A DNA stretch of 64,000 nt. Origin: Brevipalpus yothersi (lineage: Eukaryota; Arthropoda; Arachnida; Trombidiformes; Tenuipalpidae). The notes under the pieces are model-generated. The model made no database searches. It was given only the letters and a program-made list of their open reading frames with translations, and was not told the origin of the DNA. Shown one piece after another: positions 11,640-23,932 of the stretch. The translations under genes and the position numbers were made by a program. Location: assembly GCA_003956705.1 (NCBI GenBank), contig QZCP01000833.1:4702-68701 (forward strand), written 5' to 3'. The first letter of the stretch is position 1, and each line of letters starts with the position of its first letter.

Positions 11640-12690
11640 TCGGAATATTTGCATGCTCTTGACAATCATGAACGAAGGACAGAGTTTCGCGCCGTATTCC
11701 ATATGACTCCAGAGGCTTTTCGTGGTTACTGATGGATACTCACTCATCTAGGAGAGAAAAAAGGTGGATGGAATGAGTGGATAGAAATTCTAGCCTACCC
11801 CAGAAGGTTGACACGTGATGGACAGCTACGTCTAGTCGGAGATTCATTCCATATTCCTCATCCTACAATGAAAGACATCATTGATAAGTATTTGAAAGTT
11901 CTCCGCGAGTTTGCCATCGAGCGGAGAGCTTCCAGCAATAGCTGGAGATTTTTGAGCTTCACTCAAGTTTATGCTTTTTCGAAGATTGCTGAAGCAATAG
12001 ATGGAACTCTCATCAGGATGAAACCACTTCGAGATGTTAAGGATGAAGATCACTATTATGATAGGAAAAGTAAGTAAGTTCTATTCCTGGAACGAGTTCC
12101 TACTAATATTTCTATCCTGAGGAAAAACATACTATGAACATGCAATCAATGGTGGACGATAAAATACATTCATGTTGGCCATCCGGATTGGGCCCATGAT
12201 TCTCAAACTTTCAAGGATTCGAGTCTCCATAAATCTTGTGCATTTTCACCAAGACCACATCATATCATAGTAGATAGAGGCTATCAAAATACCCTAACCC
12301 CGATAGCTGCTGTCTCGCAATTTACAAAACCAAGTCGAGGTAAGATGACAAAAGTTTGCAACCTCATCTGGTCTACTATGAATATATTGATTATCTGATC
12401 TATGTGAACTGAGTGGAGACAAGAAACTATTCAACAAGTACCATGGTAAACATGGATCAATCACCGAAAGAGCATTTGGTGTTTTGGAAAATTTATTCAA
12501 AGGAATGGAGAATGGAATTCAGGTAGAGATAATCTAGTGAGAGTGGGAACAATAGTTACCTGTGTTGTTGTATACAAATTCCTCATAAGTAATGATTTAT
12601 CTGATATACTAGAAGATTCGAAATTCCAAATGAATCTTCAAAGAGCAAAAGGAATATTCCTTGATAGTGCTCTTCAAGATAGACAATATA
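11640..12690 (+). pseudogene. PIF/Harbinger (HARBI1-like) transposase remnant
   Basis: The best open part is 11808-12077, ending in AEAIDGTLIRMKP followed by HYYDRKSK. This is the first catalytic block of Harbinger nucleases (IDGTH-like, then a YxxRK block). Upstream, at about 11690-11760, an FHMTPEAFRGY-like stretch occupies the usual N-terminal place. Downstream in shifted frames are HVGHPDWAHDS (about 12173-12205), the DRGYQ block near 12270 and TERAFGVLENLF near 12465, all in family order. A TGA near 11731 and several frameshifts make it inactive. A foldback element is inserted at its 3' end (12687). Confidence 0.7.
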
Positions 12691-13928
12691 AAGGGTGTTT
12701 CAGAGTAATATGACGAGTTTGGAACGCTTATATCTTGAAAACCCTCCAGAAAATTCTGGAAATTCTTTCGATATTGTACAGTTAGGATGTGTGAGTTTTG
12801 TTTGCCATAAGTTTCAAAGGAGCCTGATAAATTTCCAGGATAGATAACAGGGTCCAAAGTGAAAATTTAGGATATCTCGGCTGGTGGGTGAAATTTCAAC
12901 TGAGTCATGACATTTTTAGAATCCCCATAAAAAATCACATCTTATGAAGTGGGTCCAGGATCGATAAGATAAGAGATAAAGGAGCTGAAAACTCCACTTT
13001 TTGGCTCATCCATGGAGATTTTGGACAAAAAACTGCTATTTTGACCATCAAGATGACTTTTTCTCACTGAATAACCTGAGACTCATCATTTTGAAAGGGA
13101 ACTAACGGCAAAACTCGCAGGATAAACGATTCGCCCCTCTCAGCTAGTATTCATTCGTTCCCGATCTTCGAGCTCTCATGAAACCCTGACTCAGGGGTTT
13201 TTCGAGCAAGCATCCAATTCACAAGAGTTGATAGGATGTCTCCCGAATTGAATCCCTCCTTTTAATGATCCTGAATTCATTGTCTTCTCCAATGACGAAT
13301 GGATCATGAATGAGATGATCATGCTCAGAAAAGCGGTTTTTGAGGCTAAAAAAATCCTGAAGAGGATGCTAATAGGTTAAATTCATTGAGATGAGTAGGT
13401 TCAGTCCTTTTTCCTCCACGGGACCACGCAAAGAATCCTAGAACCCAATTTCCCCTCAAGCAGCTTGATAGGAGAAAAAATGAAATTCTGATTTCCAGGA
13501 ATTTTAGGCATGATAAGGAATTCTCAGGCCAAAATAAGTCTGATTCGTGATTTTGGAGCTATTGCTATCTTTCAAGGGGTACTGAGGGAGCCTCAAGTTC
13601 AGTCTGAGGTGATAAAGTTCGATCTTCCGCTCCTTTATCTCTTATCTTATCGATCCTGGACCCACTTCATAAGATGTGATTTTTTATGGGGATTCCAAAA
13701 ATGTCATGACTCAGTTGAAATTTTACCCACCAGCCGAGATATCCTAAATTTTCACTTTGGACCCTGTTATCTATCCTGGAAATTTATCAGACTCCTTTGA
13801 AACTTATGGCAAACAAAACTTACACATCCTAACTGTACAATATCGAAAGAATTTCCAGAATTTTCTGAAGGGTTTTCAAGATATAAGCATTCCAAACTCG
13901 TCATATTACTCTGAAATACCCTGTATAT
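12687..13928. mobile_element. Foldback element with 300-bp inverted arms
   Basis: The left arm (12687-12985) and right arm (13629-13928) are near-perfect reverse complements, with a 640-bp interior. Both outer ends begin with TATA followed by an AGGGTRTTTCAG-type terminus, so the likely target duplication is TATA or TA. The two arms give matching ORFs on opposite strands (for example MDPVIYPGNL), which are by-products of the palindrome and not genes. The element interrupts the Harbinger remnant, so it inserted later. It has no coding capacity and must depend on a transposase in trans, if mobile. Confidence 0.8.
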
Positions 13929-14691
13929 ATTGGAAGAGGATAATAATTTGAACCAGGAGAGCTTGAGTAACTCTATTCTAGACAAAGAGTAGTGACAAGA
14001 GAGAGCACTTCGCGAAAAAAGCTGTCAGATTTTTTCGGTAGCTTAGTTCCTTAAGACCGGTTTTCAGAGACAGAGTTGAAAAAATTATTCTCGACAATAA
14101 TTCGAATGATAATTTTTGGCCACTTGATAAAGTACCAGAAATTGTGGCGATAATTTTTGGCCTCGATAACTCAGTTGAAAAACTGGTCAAAATAAACCGA
14201 TAGTTTACTATCTTGCTTTTTGACCAGTTTTTCTACCTGATAGATGAAAATTTTCCTTCTATCAGGTGTGATATGGTGGCCAAAAATTATCACCTATGTT
14301 TAATCTCGTGGCCAAAAATTATCAATTGAAATAAAATCAGGTCCAGAACTAGGAAATTCACTGCTTAGCGCCGCTTGTGGTTAGTGAAAGAATTGTTGGT
14401 TTTCAACATTGAGTGCTCACTCTTGTCAGTACTCTTTGATTCTAGAGGAGATGAAAAGAGAAAATTTACCGGATTCAGTACGAGAAATCATCAATCCACC
14501 AGGAAGTTATGGCTCACCGTCTCAGGGAAGTGTTTCTGCTGCACTCGGAAGTTGAGCACCGTTTGTAAGTACTCGTACCGTAGAATTCAGTTCTCATTAT
14601 TTTTTCTATGATTGGAGGTTGTGATCTTGATAAAGAACGATTTTTTGAAGAGGAATTATCTGGATTTGAGGGTCTATGATATGTATCATGA
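13929..14691. other. Harbinger-internal noncoding stretch with a small MITE
   Basis: Sequence between the transposase remnant and the minus-strand accessory ORF. At 14107-14324 it contains a 218-bp palindromic element: TGATAATTTTTGGCCAC at the left end is mirrored at the right end, GATAATTTTTGGCC occurs twice in each orientation, and inner arms GAAAAACTGGTCAAAA and TTTTGACCAGTTTTTC pair. Otherwise I see no gene. Confidence 0.6.
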
Positions 14692-15430
14692 TCAAAAAAC
14701 TGTGTTCAGTAGTTTGGGTTTTTCTGGGGCATCGAAAAATGCTCGCATTATGTCAATAAGAGCTCTGTTTGTGTCTTGCATGGTTTTCGTTAGTTTTCTC
14801 ATTTCGATTGCCACTTTCTCAATTGACTGAGCCTTTGAATGTAAACATTCATACAAATCATTTCTCCAAAGTATCCCATTCCGCTCGCGACGAATATTCG
14901 AGTCACCTCTGCCTCCATATTCCCCATCAACTTCTTGAGCTTCGTACACTTGGCTTGTATTCTGAGAATCTTCAACAGAATTTCGACTACTTTGTAATAC
15001 GTGTTGGTCTTATTGATGAGTGAACTTTGTGTACATCACGAATAGAGTCATAAGTTACAATAGGGCTTGGTCTACTTCCACGATTACGTGTATTCAATTC
15101 AACAATAAGTTGAATATGAGCGGGTAGTTCTCTACTTCTCTCGCGATAATGCTCATCACTTTGCATCTTCTTACAATGATCTTGCCAAACTTCATTTGCA
15201 TTATGCCACTTTTTATTCATCTTTTCAACGGTGTAACGTGGTTTATCTGGCCAATTGTAGAAATCTTTTATCCGCCTGCATGAATCTGATTGTGATCTGA
15301 TGGGAGTACTCTTGGAATCTCTTTCCATCGCAATTCGCTTCATAACAAGCTGTCGAGCTTCTTCAATGGTATCAAAAATTGAGAATAGTTATCGAAGTGT
15401 TGAATAGTATTCTTTTTTACTCACATTCAT
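14692..15430 (-). pseudogene. Putative Myb/SANT-like accessory protein of the Harbinger element
   Basis: Minus-strand reading starts at an ATG at 15430-15428 (MNVSKKEYYS), meets a TAA after 13 codons, and continues open through IEEARQLVMKRIAMER, FYNWPDKPRYTVEKMNKKWH and ELPAHIQLIVELNTRNRG to a stop at 14987. A frameshift later it resumes as YEAQEVDGEYGGRG and ends in a likely coiled coil (IEKVAIEMRKLTKTM). A basic N-terminus with spaced Trp residues and a C-terminal coiled coil on the strand opposite a Harbinger nuclease fits the two-gene layout of PIF/Harbinger elements. The Myb/SANT assignment itself is inference. Confidence 0.4.
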
Positions 15431-15467
15431 TATGAGTTGGTTAAGACCTTCTGAAATGATTTTCATT

Positions 15468-16040
15468 GTTTGTAATTCGATTCATTGATTGCAAACCATT
15501 CTCAGGAGCTTGCAACACTCATCCAACTGACTGACATGATTTCGATAGCTTTTCCAGTGTGATGAGGCACATTTCCAGGTCCCACGAATGAAATGTTCGA
15601 CATTTCCCAGATGAAAACACATCAAAATCGAAGAATAAATGTTCAAAACAACAATCGATCAAAAAATCGCTATAATTTCCACCCCCTCTAGTCTGACTCT
15701 CCAGGCTAGGCAAAAAAAAGTTCACTCAATGAACCCCCTAGCCAGTCTTGCTTCTGGAGTCTAGTAGAGCCTACACGATCCAAACTGATTCTTAGGAGCT
15801 ACTGTTGCTGCCTAGCCTTTCGCTGGTAGCCTGGACAAATTCAGATTGCTCCTTTATATCACTCAGAGAGACCCTCCTACACACACTCCAGAGTCTCACC
15901 GTGTCTGGACCCCCTCCAATGGGGGCGAGGTTTCTCATCACCGCTCTTTCGGCTAAAGGGTGCCAACCCCTCTGCTAGATTCGAACTCATATTGTTTGCT
16001 CTTGAATTGCCAGCATCTCTGACCATCAGGCTAGGGAGAT
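15468..16040 (-). mobile_element. tRNA-derived SINE, copy 2
   Basis: Same element as 5380-5960 on the same strand. The A box is at 16033-16023 and the B box at 15986-15977. The body and terminal tail are conserved, and similarity starts sharply at about 15468, giving the clearest 3' boundary of the three copies. Confidence 0.65.
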
Positions 16041-18220
16041 AGAGAGAGTAAATTCACTCTCTTGGCCTTATTTTTCGTTTCTATCAGCCCCTCTTTCTTT
16101 CTTTCTCTCTCTCTCTTTATCTCTCTCTATCTCTGTCACTCTTTTTCTCGCTACCAAAGTTTTCCACAGTTAGGTCTACAGCGGCTTGTACATTGGTGCT
16201 GTTATTCTATTAGTTGACCCTCTTCGTTGCGTCGTGTTGTCATTTTCATAACTTCTAAATATATAAATGATATTTTCTGTATCCCTGAATCCCTGAATGA
16301 TCAAGCGGTACAGGTTGTTTCTTGACCAAGAATTAGTTCTCGTCTTTGCATAATTAGCATGAGGCTAGACATAGGTCTTTTGCTCAGGCTGACGACATCA
16401 TACTTTTGAACAAATAATTTCTTGTCAATGCTGTTGGCCGCATAAGTCTCTGTCATGGAGCAGGAAGTGCTATATTTGCGCTGAGTTACAAAAACCTCGA
16501 TTGTAATCATCTCTATTTATCGTACTAAATTCATAGCTCACATCCTGAACAGGTCTTCTCCAAAAATTGCTTCATTCGCTCGAGCTTAACACCCAGCATC
16601 TTGCAGAGCATCCAGCCACTCCTTAATTTTCTTAAGTTTTCCAACACTGATCTAGGGCCTCACTCTGGTATCTAGCCCCACTCGAATGAACAATAAAACA
16701 GTATTTTCAGTCATACTTCTAACAACTCTCTTGCATAGTGTTTCCATCTGGATCTCGGAAGAACTAGTACTCTGTTCTTTCTTTAGTTTCTGTGAAGTCG
16801 TTTTCTCATGATATTTAGAACAATAATCAGGCCTTATGCCGGCAGCAATCATTTTATTCCACCCATTATAATGGGTCATATAACCGTCTTGCCTTGTGTC
16901 TTCGCAATTTCTCAGTTACTTGCTTTATTAATTGAGCGTATTAGGTTTTGAATACGATTCAGCATGCTCTTGTACATGTTGAAATGTGATGGCAGAATAT
17001 CATAGCCCTCGTCAACGATTTCTCACTTTCAATGTGATTGCCCCTTTTCAAGTATGTTCGAGATGTTTATGACTCTCTTATGCTCACTAATTTCTCCCAC
17101 TTGATGTCTGAGAGGAGTATCATTTATATGATATATAAAGCCATAACGGCCATTGTCTAGACAGTCTTGCATACAGACAACAATAGAGTGACACTAGTGT
17201 AATAGTGTAATAGACACTTAGTAGATCTGACTTGTGATAATGATATACTTTATGTAATTGATTTTTGTATTCCTGATAAACCCCTTCCTTAATTTAGTTA
17301 AATTTAATTGATAAGTGGTAGAAGCTAATCAGCCCCTATGTAGAAATGCCTGCCGAGCGTCGGTGGGCCTGATAGCTCGAAGAGAGAGTATTTAGTGTGT
17401 GGTTGGACTAGGCCATCCAATCGTACATTGAACATTCGCCCAACAAATGGTTAAAAAATTCTTCACCATGACCACCACATTGGATTGAAATGCTTTCGCT
17501 TCTTATCATATGTAATCTATTCTATTGATTGATTGTTCAATTAATGTATCGACCTCCTCTCACGCACACACATGTTAATATATCTTGTTGTCTTATTCCA
17601 TTTTTGCTCATTATCTGCTCAGAAGGGCGATACAGGACAACAGGCTGGAGAATGGAAGAAGAAAATAACATATCGTTACTGAACGTTAGCACATGTACCA
17701 ATCCTTCGATTCAATCGAATATTAATTTTTCTATTAAGGCAAGATGCTATGATGGACTTATTGCCATAGATTCTTCCTTTTTATTCCGAAATTCTCTCTA
17801 CACTCTGTTGAATACATATATGATACGATATACAACCACTGTGCGACCGATTTAGCAAATAAATTCATCTATCAAGATTCTCTTCCTCTTAAATAGATTT
17901 CAAATATTTTTTGGGTTCTATTTTTGCACTTTTTTTATGTTTACTAGTCGCTCTATCTGATATTTATGGAATAAGAATGCTCCATACTGCTCCATCATAA
18001 AATAAGTATCAGAAGAAGTGTGTTTTTAAATCCCTATAATGAAAAGGATCAAAGAGAAAATTCCTATTCAATTCGATGAAATTTTCAAATGATAGAATTT
18101 ATCACGGACAGCAGAGAAGAAATTCCTGAACACAATCGATATTAGCTTCTTTTCTCTCGTAATCCTCATGATTATAATCATAGTCTAGGGTGTGAATGAA
18201 TTTTCTTGTCCAAGCGAAGA
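16041..18220 (-). repeat. Delta block, copy 2, with exon-like minus-strand remnants
   Basis: Includes a minus-strand open stretch 16879-16652 (HYNGWNKMIAAGIRPDYCSK, then SMTENTVLLFIRVGLDT) that is also readable in copies 3 and 4. Relative to those copies about 460 bp is inserted at roughly 16988-17449 between the fragments. Beyond 17450 the delta block resumes and runs, without a credible gene, to the epsilon block. A plus-strand ORF at 17529-17855 is not conserved and is not called. Confidence 0.5.
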
Positions 18221-18579
18221 ATTTCTAGATGTGGTTCCTTACCCTAGATCTTGAGATGATTGTTAGATGGATAGCAAAGAGATGAGGTTACTTCTGCGAG
18301 GCTGATTCATGTGAAACCTCACTGAAACTTAAGGAATAGAATGAGACTGGATGTTTCTGATCTGTTTTTGATCTGCGTCTATGAGGTTCTTTCAGACGTT
18401 CTAGGACCTCTTGTCGCAGCTGATTAGATTCTGAATATCAGATAGAAAGAGTGGTTCAAGAATCCTTAATGATATTCGTTTGAGCTCAGCATTGTTGAGA
18501 TAAATACACAGCAATTGTTGAATTAAATGCCCGAAAATTTTGTTCCTTTATCGGTGTTTATTTTCTTCAAAACAGAGTG
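18221..18579 (+). promoter_or_regulatory. Epsilon block: 5' flank of receptor copy 3
   Basis: Same as 6770-7124. The TATA-like GATAAATA is at 18499-18506, 81 bp from the ATG, and the acceptor-like AACAG ends at 18575. Confidence 0.5.
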
Positions 18580-20352
18580 ATGATTTGCCTCAAGTTGTTC
18601 TCCTTCTTTAAGCTCATTCAAGCTCTCATAGTTTGGGAGAGATTCATGCTCCTGAGATCGCATCAAGAAAATAATATTGTCAATTTCAACGATGCATTTG
18701 CAAGAATCGATCGAATAGAGAAAAATGGTGGAACTAAAGTTTATTATGGTGACTTCTCGAATTTTTCAGTTTCGATCAGTGAAGAGGAAGCCTTTAACTA
18801 TAGAGCAGTTATCCTGAGACCAGTCAATGGATGGGCTATTCTCTTCAATTCGACAAACTATCTCATTCTACGAAATGGAAATAGATATCCTAAGAAGAGC
18901 TAAGATTTCAATTATGGAGCGATGATTAATGAAGGCTTTTGGAGATTCCAATCAAGTAAAGGACCCAAGAATTTTACTCTAGTAGGATTCACACCGCTTC
19001 CTAAATCAGGAGACCTGAAGTGGAAAAGAATTTTACAGGTCATACCCATTGGAAAAGAATGGAAATTCATCCAAGAATTCGAATGGAAAGACGACCTTTT
19101 TGCTTGTTTTGGTAGAACTGACAATAAACTGATTGTATTGCGTCTCAAGAGAGCTCCTGAAAACTTCACGCAATATGGGACATTCATCTCGAGTTTCTTC
19201 GTTGAAAGCACTTACAAGCGGATGGCCTACTTCTTACCCTCTTATCCTGACCCCATCATGTACTATTCGAGAAAAGAAGAGAATGGCACACTCTTTTTCA
19301 ATGCACTGGAGCTGAAAGATGCTATTAAAATGTCCGATCAAGGTTTCCGACGATGCAAAGAGAAAGACAAATTCCCTCGTAATTTTTTCAAGCTCCGACC
19401 TTTCATAAGGGATGTAACCATAAAAGATCCTGTTTTCAGATCCGGTGAATGTAAGAAAGAGATTCCATGTTTTCAGCTAATAAAATCTATACAATGCTTC
19501 CAGCTCCCAGGAAACATCCTGAATCACAACAGCGTTGATATCTATACTGTTGGCCTCAATTTCAAGGCAAGAATACTATCTTTCATCAATGGTAACTCAG
19601 ATGTTCGGTGTGACCTACGTGATTGTAACAAAACTATGGTCTCTTGCAGATCTATGGAGATAGAACTCAAAAACGGTACTAAATTTTCATCAATATATTG
19701 GGACCTTGACAATTTCACTCTAATTCGATGGGCCAAGAATGGCCAGCCAAAGCAATCCAGGCTCCTTGATTGCAAATATTTTACATCATGTCCAATATGC
19801 ACTCTCTATGGAGCTTTCATTTGTAAATGGAGGTCTCCAAATTGCATCGAGAGAGCAAATGATACAGGAATCTCATCGGACCAATGCTATAACAATGTAT
19901 CCGTCATTGCATGGATGGAAGAGAAAGAATTCAGAATCGAGATAAAACTGCCACATGAATTGGAAGAAGAAGCTGGAGAAAAAGCTTCAGTTTTGCTAGA
20001 CGGTAGAGAGCTGTCAGATGTTCAATACACTGATGGTAGTTATGTATTGAAAGTAGGAAAGATAAATACCAAAGAAGCGGAAATCATCATCATCAAGCGT
20101 GGAGCATACAGGATGATCAATCCATTCACCATTCGCATACAGAGGGAATCGATCTCTGGTACATTGGGAATCTATCTCATCGTGATTCTAGTCATCACTG
20201 TTCTAGCCGCGTTGATTATTGGGCTCATCCTCTATTCACCTTTGAAGCGTGGAAAAAAAGGAAAACGAAAAGGTGAAAGCAGTTCCATTATCCCTGACCC
20301 AGTCCCAATCGGATCTAAATCAGATGGCTCTACTGCTGATAGATCTCGATGA
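18580..20352 (+). pseudogene. Receptor copy 3, split by one in-frame stop
   Basis: Reads as a full receptor of about 590 codons in one frame, broken only by TAA at 18901-18903, where copies 2, 5 and 6 have TCC, TCT or CCC before GAT. The rest is intact: B-type front, PSI knot (LDCKYFTSCPICTLYGAF), IPT-like region, membrane helix and tail, so it is recent or possibly read through. One extra Ile codon lies before KRGAY (near 20090). The C-half and 3' flank are A-type, as in copy 2. A truncated secreted peptide of about 107 aa could still be made. Calling it a pseudogene assumes no assembly error at 18901. Confidence 0.75.
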
Positions 20353-21147
20353 TGTAGCGATGCCAAGCACAATAACTGAGACCCCTCTATATGAAGATTT
20401 TTCCCTAAAATTCTCAACACTGTACTTCTCTTTGATGCCAGGATTTCCAGCGCACATCATTTTGGTTACCATATCAATAGCTCATAGTTGTAACTTTTGA
20501 AGCCTTTTTCTCTTCCCTTCTATTTGTATCATGTGTTCCATGAATCAGATGAAACTATGGTTCTACCCGTCTCATCGAATTTCCAGTTATCTGCTATATT
20601 CAGATTCCCCACCTCAAGACTTGATTTCGACTACCCTCTCTAACATCTGCTTGCATGCCACTGCAGCTAGCACCTTGGAGCCTTATGCCCTTAACCTAAC
20701 ATATATCTCATTGTAAAAGCTTCATCCAAGATCCTAGATGAGGGGCTCAATTAGTCCAATTTTTCTTTTCCCTCTTCATCGAGAAAGTGATGAATCATTA
20801 ATTTATTTTGTATGATTGCGGGCTAACTTTGGGTGAGTCGGGATTAGAATTGATTTGTTGGTTACATGCTATGATAGTCCTAGATTCCCAAACTTCAAGT
20901 TGTAACATATTCTCAAGATCGTTGGTTTTGGCAATTGACTGAGAGAACTCGGGTCCTGTGAGGCAGGTGGAGGAATTTTCTCTCAGCCCTGATATCTGTT
21001 TTAGTTTGTATGACTACTAGAAGAGAGGTTCGGAACATATCCCAGTCTTCCTTGGAGCTGAATTGTCCATCGAAAATGATGAATGATTTGCCGAAACACA
21101 ATCAGTTTCTCTTCACTCTGAGCAAAAAGGCAAAGAGAGATAGAGAT

Positions 21148-21186
<39 letters not shown>

Positions 21187-21340
21187 TAGAGAGAATCATC
21201 ACACTTCAGGGCTTTTAGCAAGGTGTCAGAGAGGTTAGGGGATGTTGGACAGGACTAGGAGGCCATTGATCTCTCTATGATCTTGTCACAAGAGGATCTT
21301 CTCCAAACGGCCCCTTCCAATCATGAGCGAGCAAGCCAGC
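20353..21340. repeat. Alpha block, copy 3
   Basis: Matches 1891-2855. It contains a GATA/GA microsatellite at 21134-21192 where copy 1 has a shorter GA run. No gene is seen. Confidence 0.65.
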
Positions 21341-21851
21341 GCCGTAGAGTCGATAGATTCCACAATGACAACCAGGTTTGAATGTATGACAGGAATTCAA
21401 GTTCTAAGGCCGATGAGGCTGTCTCTTCCACCTGTGGAAAGTGTGAGAAAACTTTCACAGAAAAAAAGGAATTTACTCAAGCATGCCAGTACCTTCCATC
21501 AGAGAGAGAAAAATGGTTCCCAGTTTGTTTTGTGTGAGGAAAAGATAACAAAAAGTGATATTTACCTACAGCATCTAAGAGTGGAACACAATAGAGAGAT
21601 TGAAACACAAGAATCAAAATTCAAATCAGTACATCAGCCCAAAGTAGTATGTTCGATCAGTTTGGAAGTAATATAGTGGCAATTGATTCAACTTATTGAA
21701 CCGATGATTATGATCTCCAGCTAACAATGATCATAGTCATCGATGAGAACAGGTGAAGAGGAGAGATACTGGACAGGCTGAGGGTAGACTGGGGGTGTTT
21801 CTTTTTGGTCTGGCTTTCTCAGGGCAACACTATAAAATTATATTCTCTCTC

Positions 21852-21893
<42 letters not shown>

Positions 21894-23590
21894 TTCTCTC
21901 TGTATGTATGTATGATTGTTGCGAATCAGCCGTTTGATGGAGTAATTGACAGTATGAATAAGGGTATTCAAAGGAAGCTCATCAATCTATGCAGACTGAT
22001 TTCTTGCCACCATTATTCAACCAGGAAGTAGAGGAACAATCTCATGTGTTCCTCTCGCATCCTCAACCAAATCACCCTCATCATTATTCTCTTCTTGATT
22101 TACTCTCTCTCATCTTGGCTAGAGAAATTCAACGTTTTTATGACTGATGGTTATCCAGGTTACTCCAACGCTTAGATTTGAGTATTCCAGCCTCCTAATT
22201 ATCGACTACTTTGCTCTTGGCATGTTATCCGTAATTGGAGCAGAGAAATTCTCAAAATTTCAGATCTTGAGCTGCGAAAATCAGTGAAAGCTGATCTGAT
22301 CAACATTCAACGGGAGTTGAATGAAAGTCAGTTTTTCCGGAAGCAGGAATATTTTTTAGAGAATGAATAGTAGCCATTTCGGCCTTGAGAGGATCTGAAT
22401 CTTATCTTTTCTTATCCATTCTTCGATGAGAAACACGATGGTGATGTTTCCAAGTCTCTATCCCCAACTGTTCCGGAGATATGAGTGCCAACGTTTTAAA
22501 GCCCTATTTGACTCTCGAGAAGCTCAACTTCTTCCGATCTCGATGAAATTGAGTTTTTTCAAATAGTCGATGTTAGTTCTAGCCCATAAAGGTACTCAAT
22601 ATGAGATAAAATATCTTCTTGATAAGATAAAAATGTCAAAATCGTTTCTTGATCAAAATATCATATCTCCGAAAAAAGGCTTGACCACAGAACCAAACTT
22701 GCACATCATGATCAACAAACAGTGTCCAACATATGGATAGAGTCTTATCTCTCTAATCAGGGAACTTTTTGAGATATCGTCGAAAAGTCATTTTTTGATC
22801 CATACTGGGTGAAAGTCAAAAATCGGCTTGACCACAGAACCAAACTCATATGGTATGTTGAAAATGATGGGTTAAAGATAATCATCATGTTTCATCATTC
22901 TATCCAGGGAACTTTTTGAGATATCGATAAATACTTATTTCAACCAATATCCAGGCTGTCTTTTGGCTATAAACTGTGAGTTGACTTGCTTAAGTGCGCA
23001 AATGGCCACGCTAACTTAATTATTGGCATTATCATTTTCAACAAAACAAACAGTCATTTTTGGCTACTGTTCTTTTCATGCCGGAAATTCGTGAAATAAT
23101 ACAACAAGCATTGCATGAATTGATCGCAACAGTGGGCTTACTGTTTGAGAAAGAATCTTGGGATAAATACGAATATGTACCTTGAAAATCTTCATCGGAA
23201 TTTGAAGCATTTCTTCATGGATGGGAAGAAAGTGAGAAGGATGGATTTATATAGATCCATACTCTGATGAAGCTTATTCATCATATGCAACAAGAGATAG
23301 TTATCCGTAAAACAATGAAAAATGTTTCAGAGAGAACTGATAATATCAGAGAAAGACACAAGAGAGCAGCTGAAAGTTCATTCATCATTGCTCAGATGAA
23401 TGAAAATTCGCGGACTGTTCTCATTCAATCTGAAGTTGGACAAAACCTTTACACTGAGAGAGTTCATCCCAAATTGGGATGTAATTGTGATCTGATTACA
23501 ATAACATTGAGGGAATCGACGAAAGAAAAAGTTTAAAGTGATTTGGATAGAGAAGTTTTCATGCATGATAATCAAATTTTGCAACTTTCA
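21341..23590 (+). pseudogene. MULE-type transposase, decayed copy 2
   Basis: Same element as 2856-5070. Both C2H2 fingers are recognisable (CGKCEKTF-like near 21430; the second finger has a complete H-x4-H, HLRVEH, near 21566-21595). An internal deletion near 21630 removes about 690 bp, joining the finger region to the stretch just before the first catalytic block, and a 0.7-kb repeat is inserted at about 22361-23085. The C-terminal segment (NIRERHKRAAESSF, GCNCDLITIT) is open at 23267-23536. Not functional. Confidence 0.65.
22361..23085. mobile_element. 0.7-kb noncoding insertion in MULE copy 2
   Basis: Absent from MULE copy 1 at the matching place (near 4520). The ends look like imperfect inverted repeats: AATAGTAGCCATTT at the left, and GGCTACTGTT at the right, whose complement is AACAGTAGCC. 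Internal phrases such as GAGATATGAGTGCCAACG recur in diverged form near 43470, so it is a dispersed family. No ORF. Confidence 0.5.
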
Positions 23591-23932
23591 GATAATAGAA
23601 ATCTCGCAAGGGGAGGAATAATCATAAAAATTAGTGAGGAGATCAGTTTTGTCAATTAGTATGGAGATAAAATATATATGAGTGCTTTTTATGGGAGCCT
23701 GGGGGTAGACTGGGGGTATGTCCCCAAGTCAGTCCAGCGAGAGCGGTGATCAGGACCCTTTAAATATGGCTTAGCCCCAATACATTCTCCTTCTTCCACT
23801 CGGCATAGATCATCACACTCATGATGTGGTGCTCCAGGGTATCGGCATCGATCTCTTTCATGCTCATCGCGCCCTTCTCGTCTACTGAATCAGCTGTCAC
23901 AAAATCGGCATTTGACCTCTGGGATGATCTTG
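23591..23932. other. Spacer between MULE remnant and SINE, copy 2
   Basis: Near-identical to 5071-5379. No gene is seen. Confidence 0.4.

Noticed and set aside
12609..13985. ORFs repeated on both strands with MDPVIYPGNL
   Set aside because: Products of the foldback arms.
17529..17855. 108-codon plus-strand ORF in delta copy 2
   Set aside because: Not open in the other delta copies and antisense to the exon-like reading.
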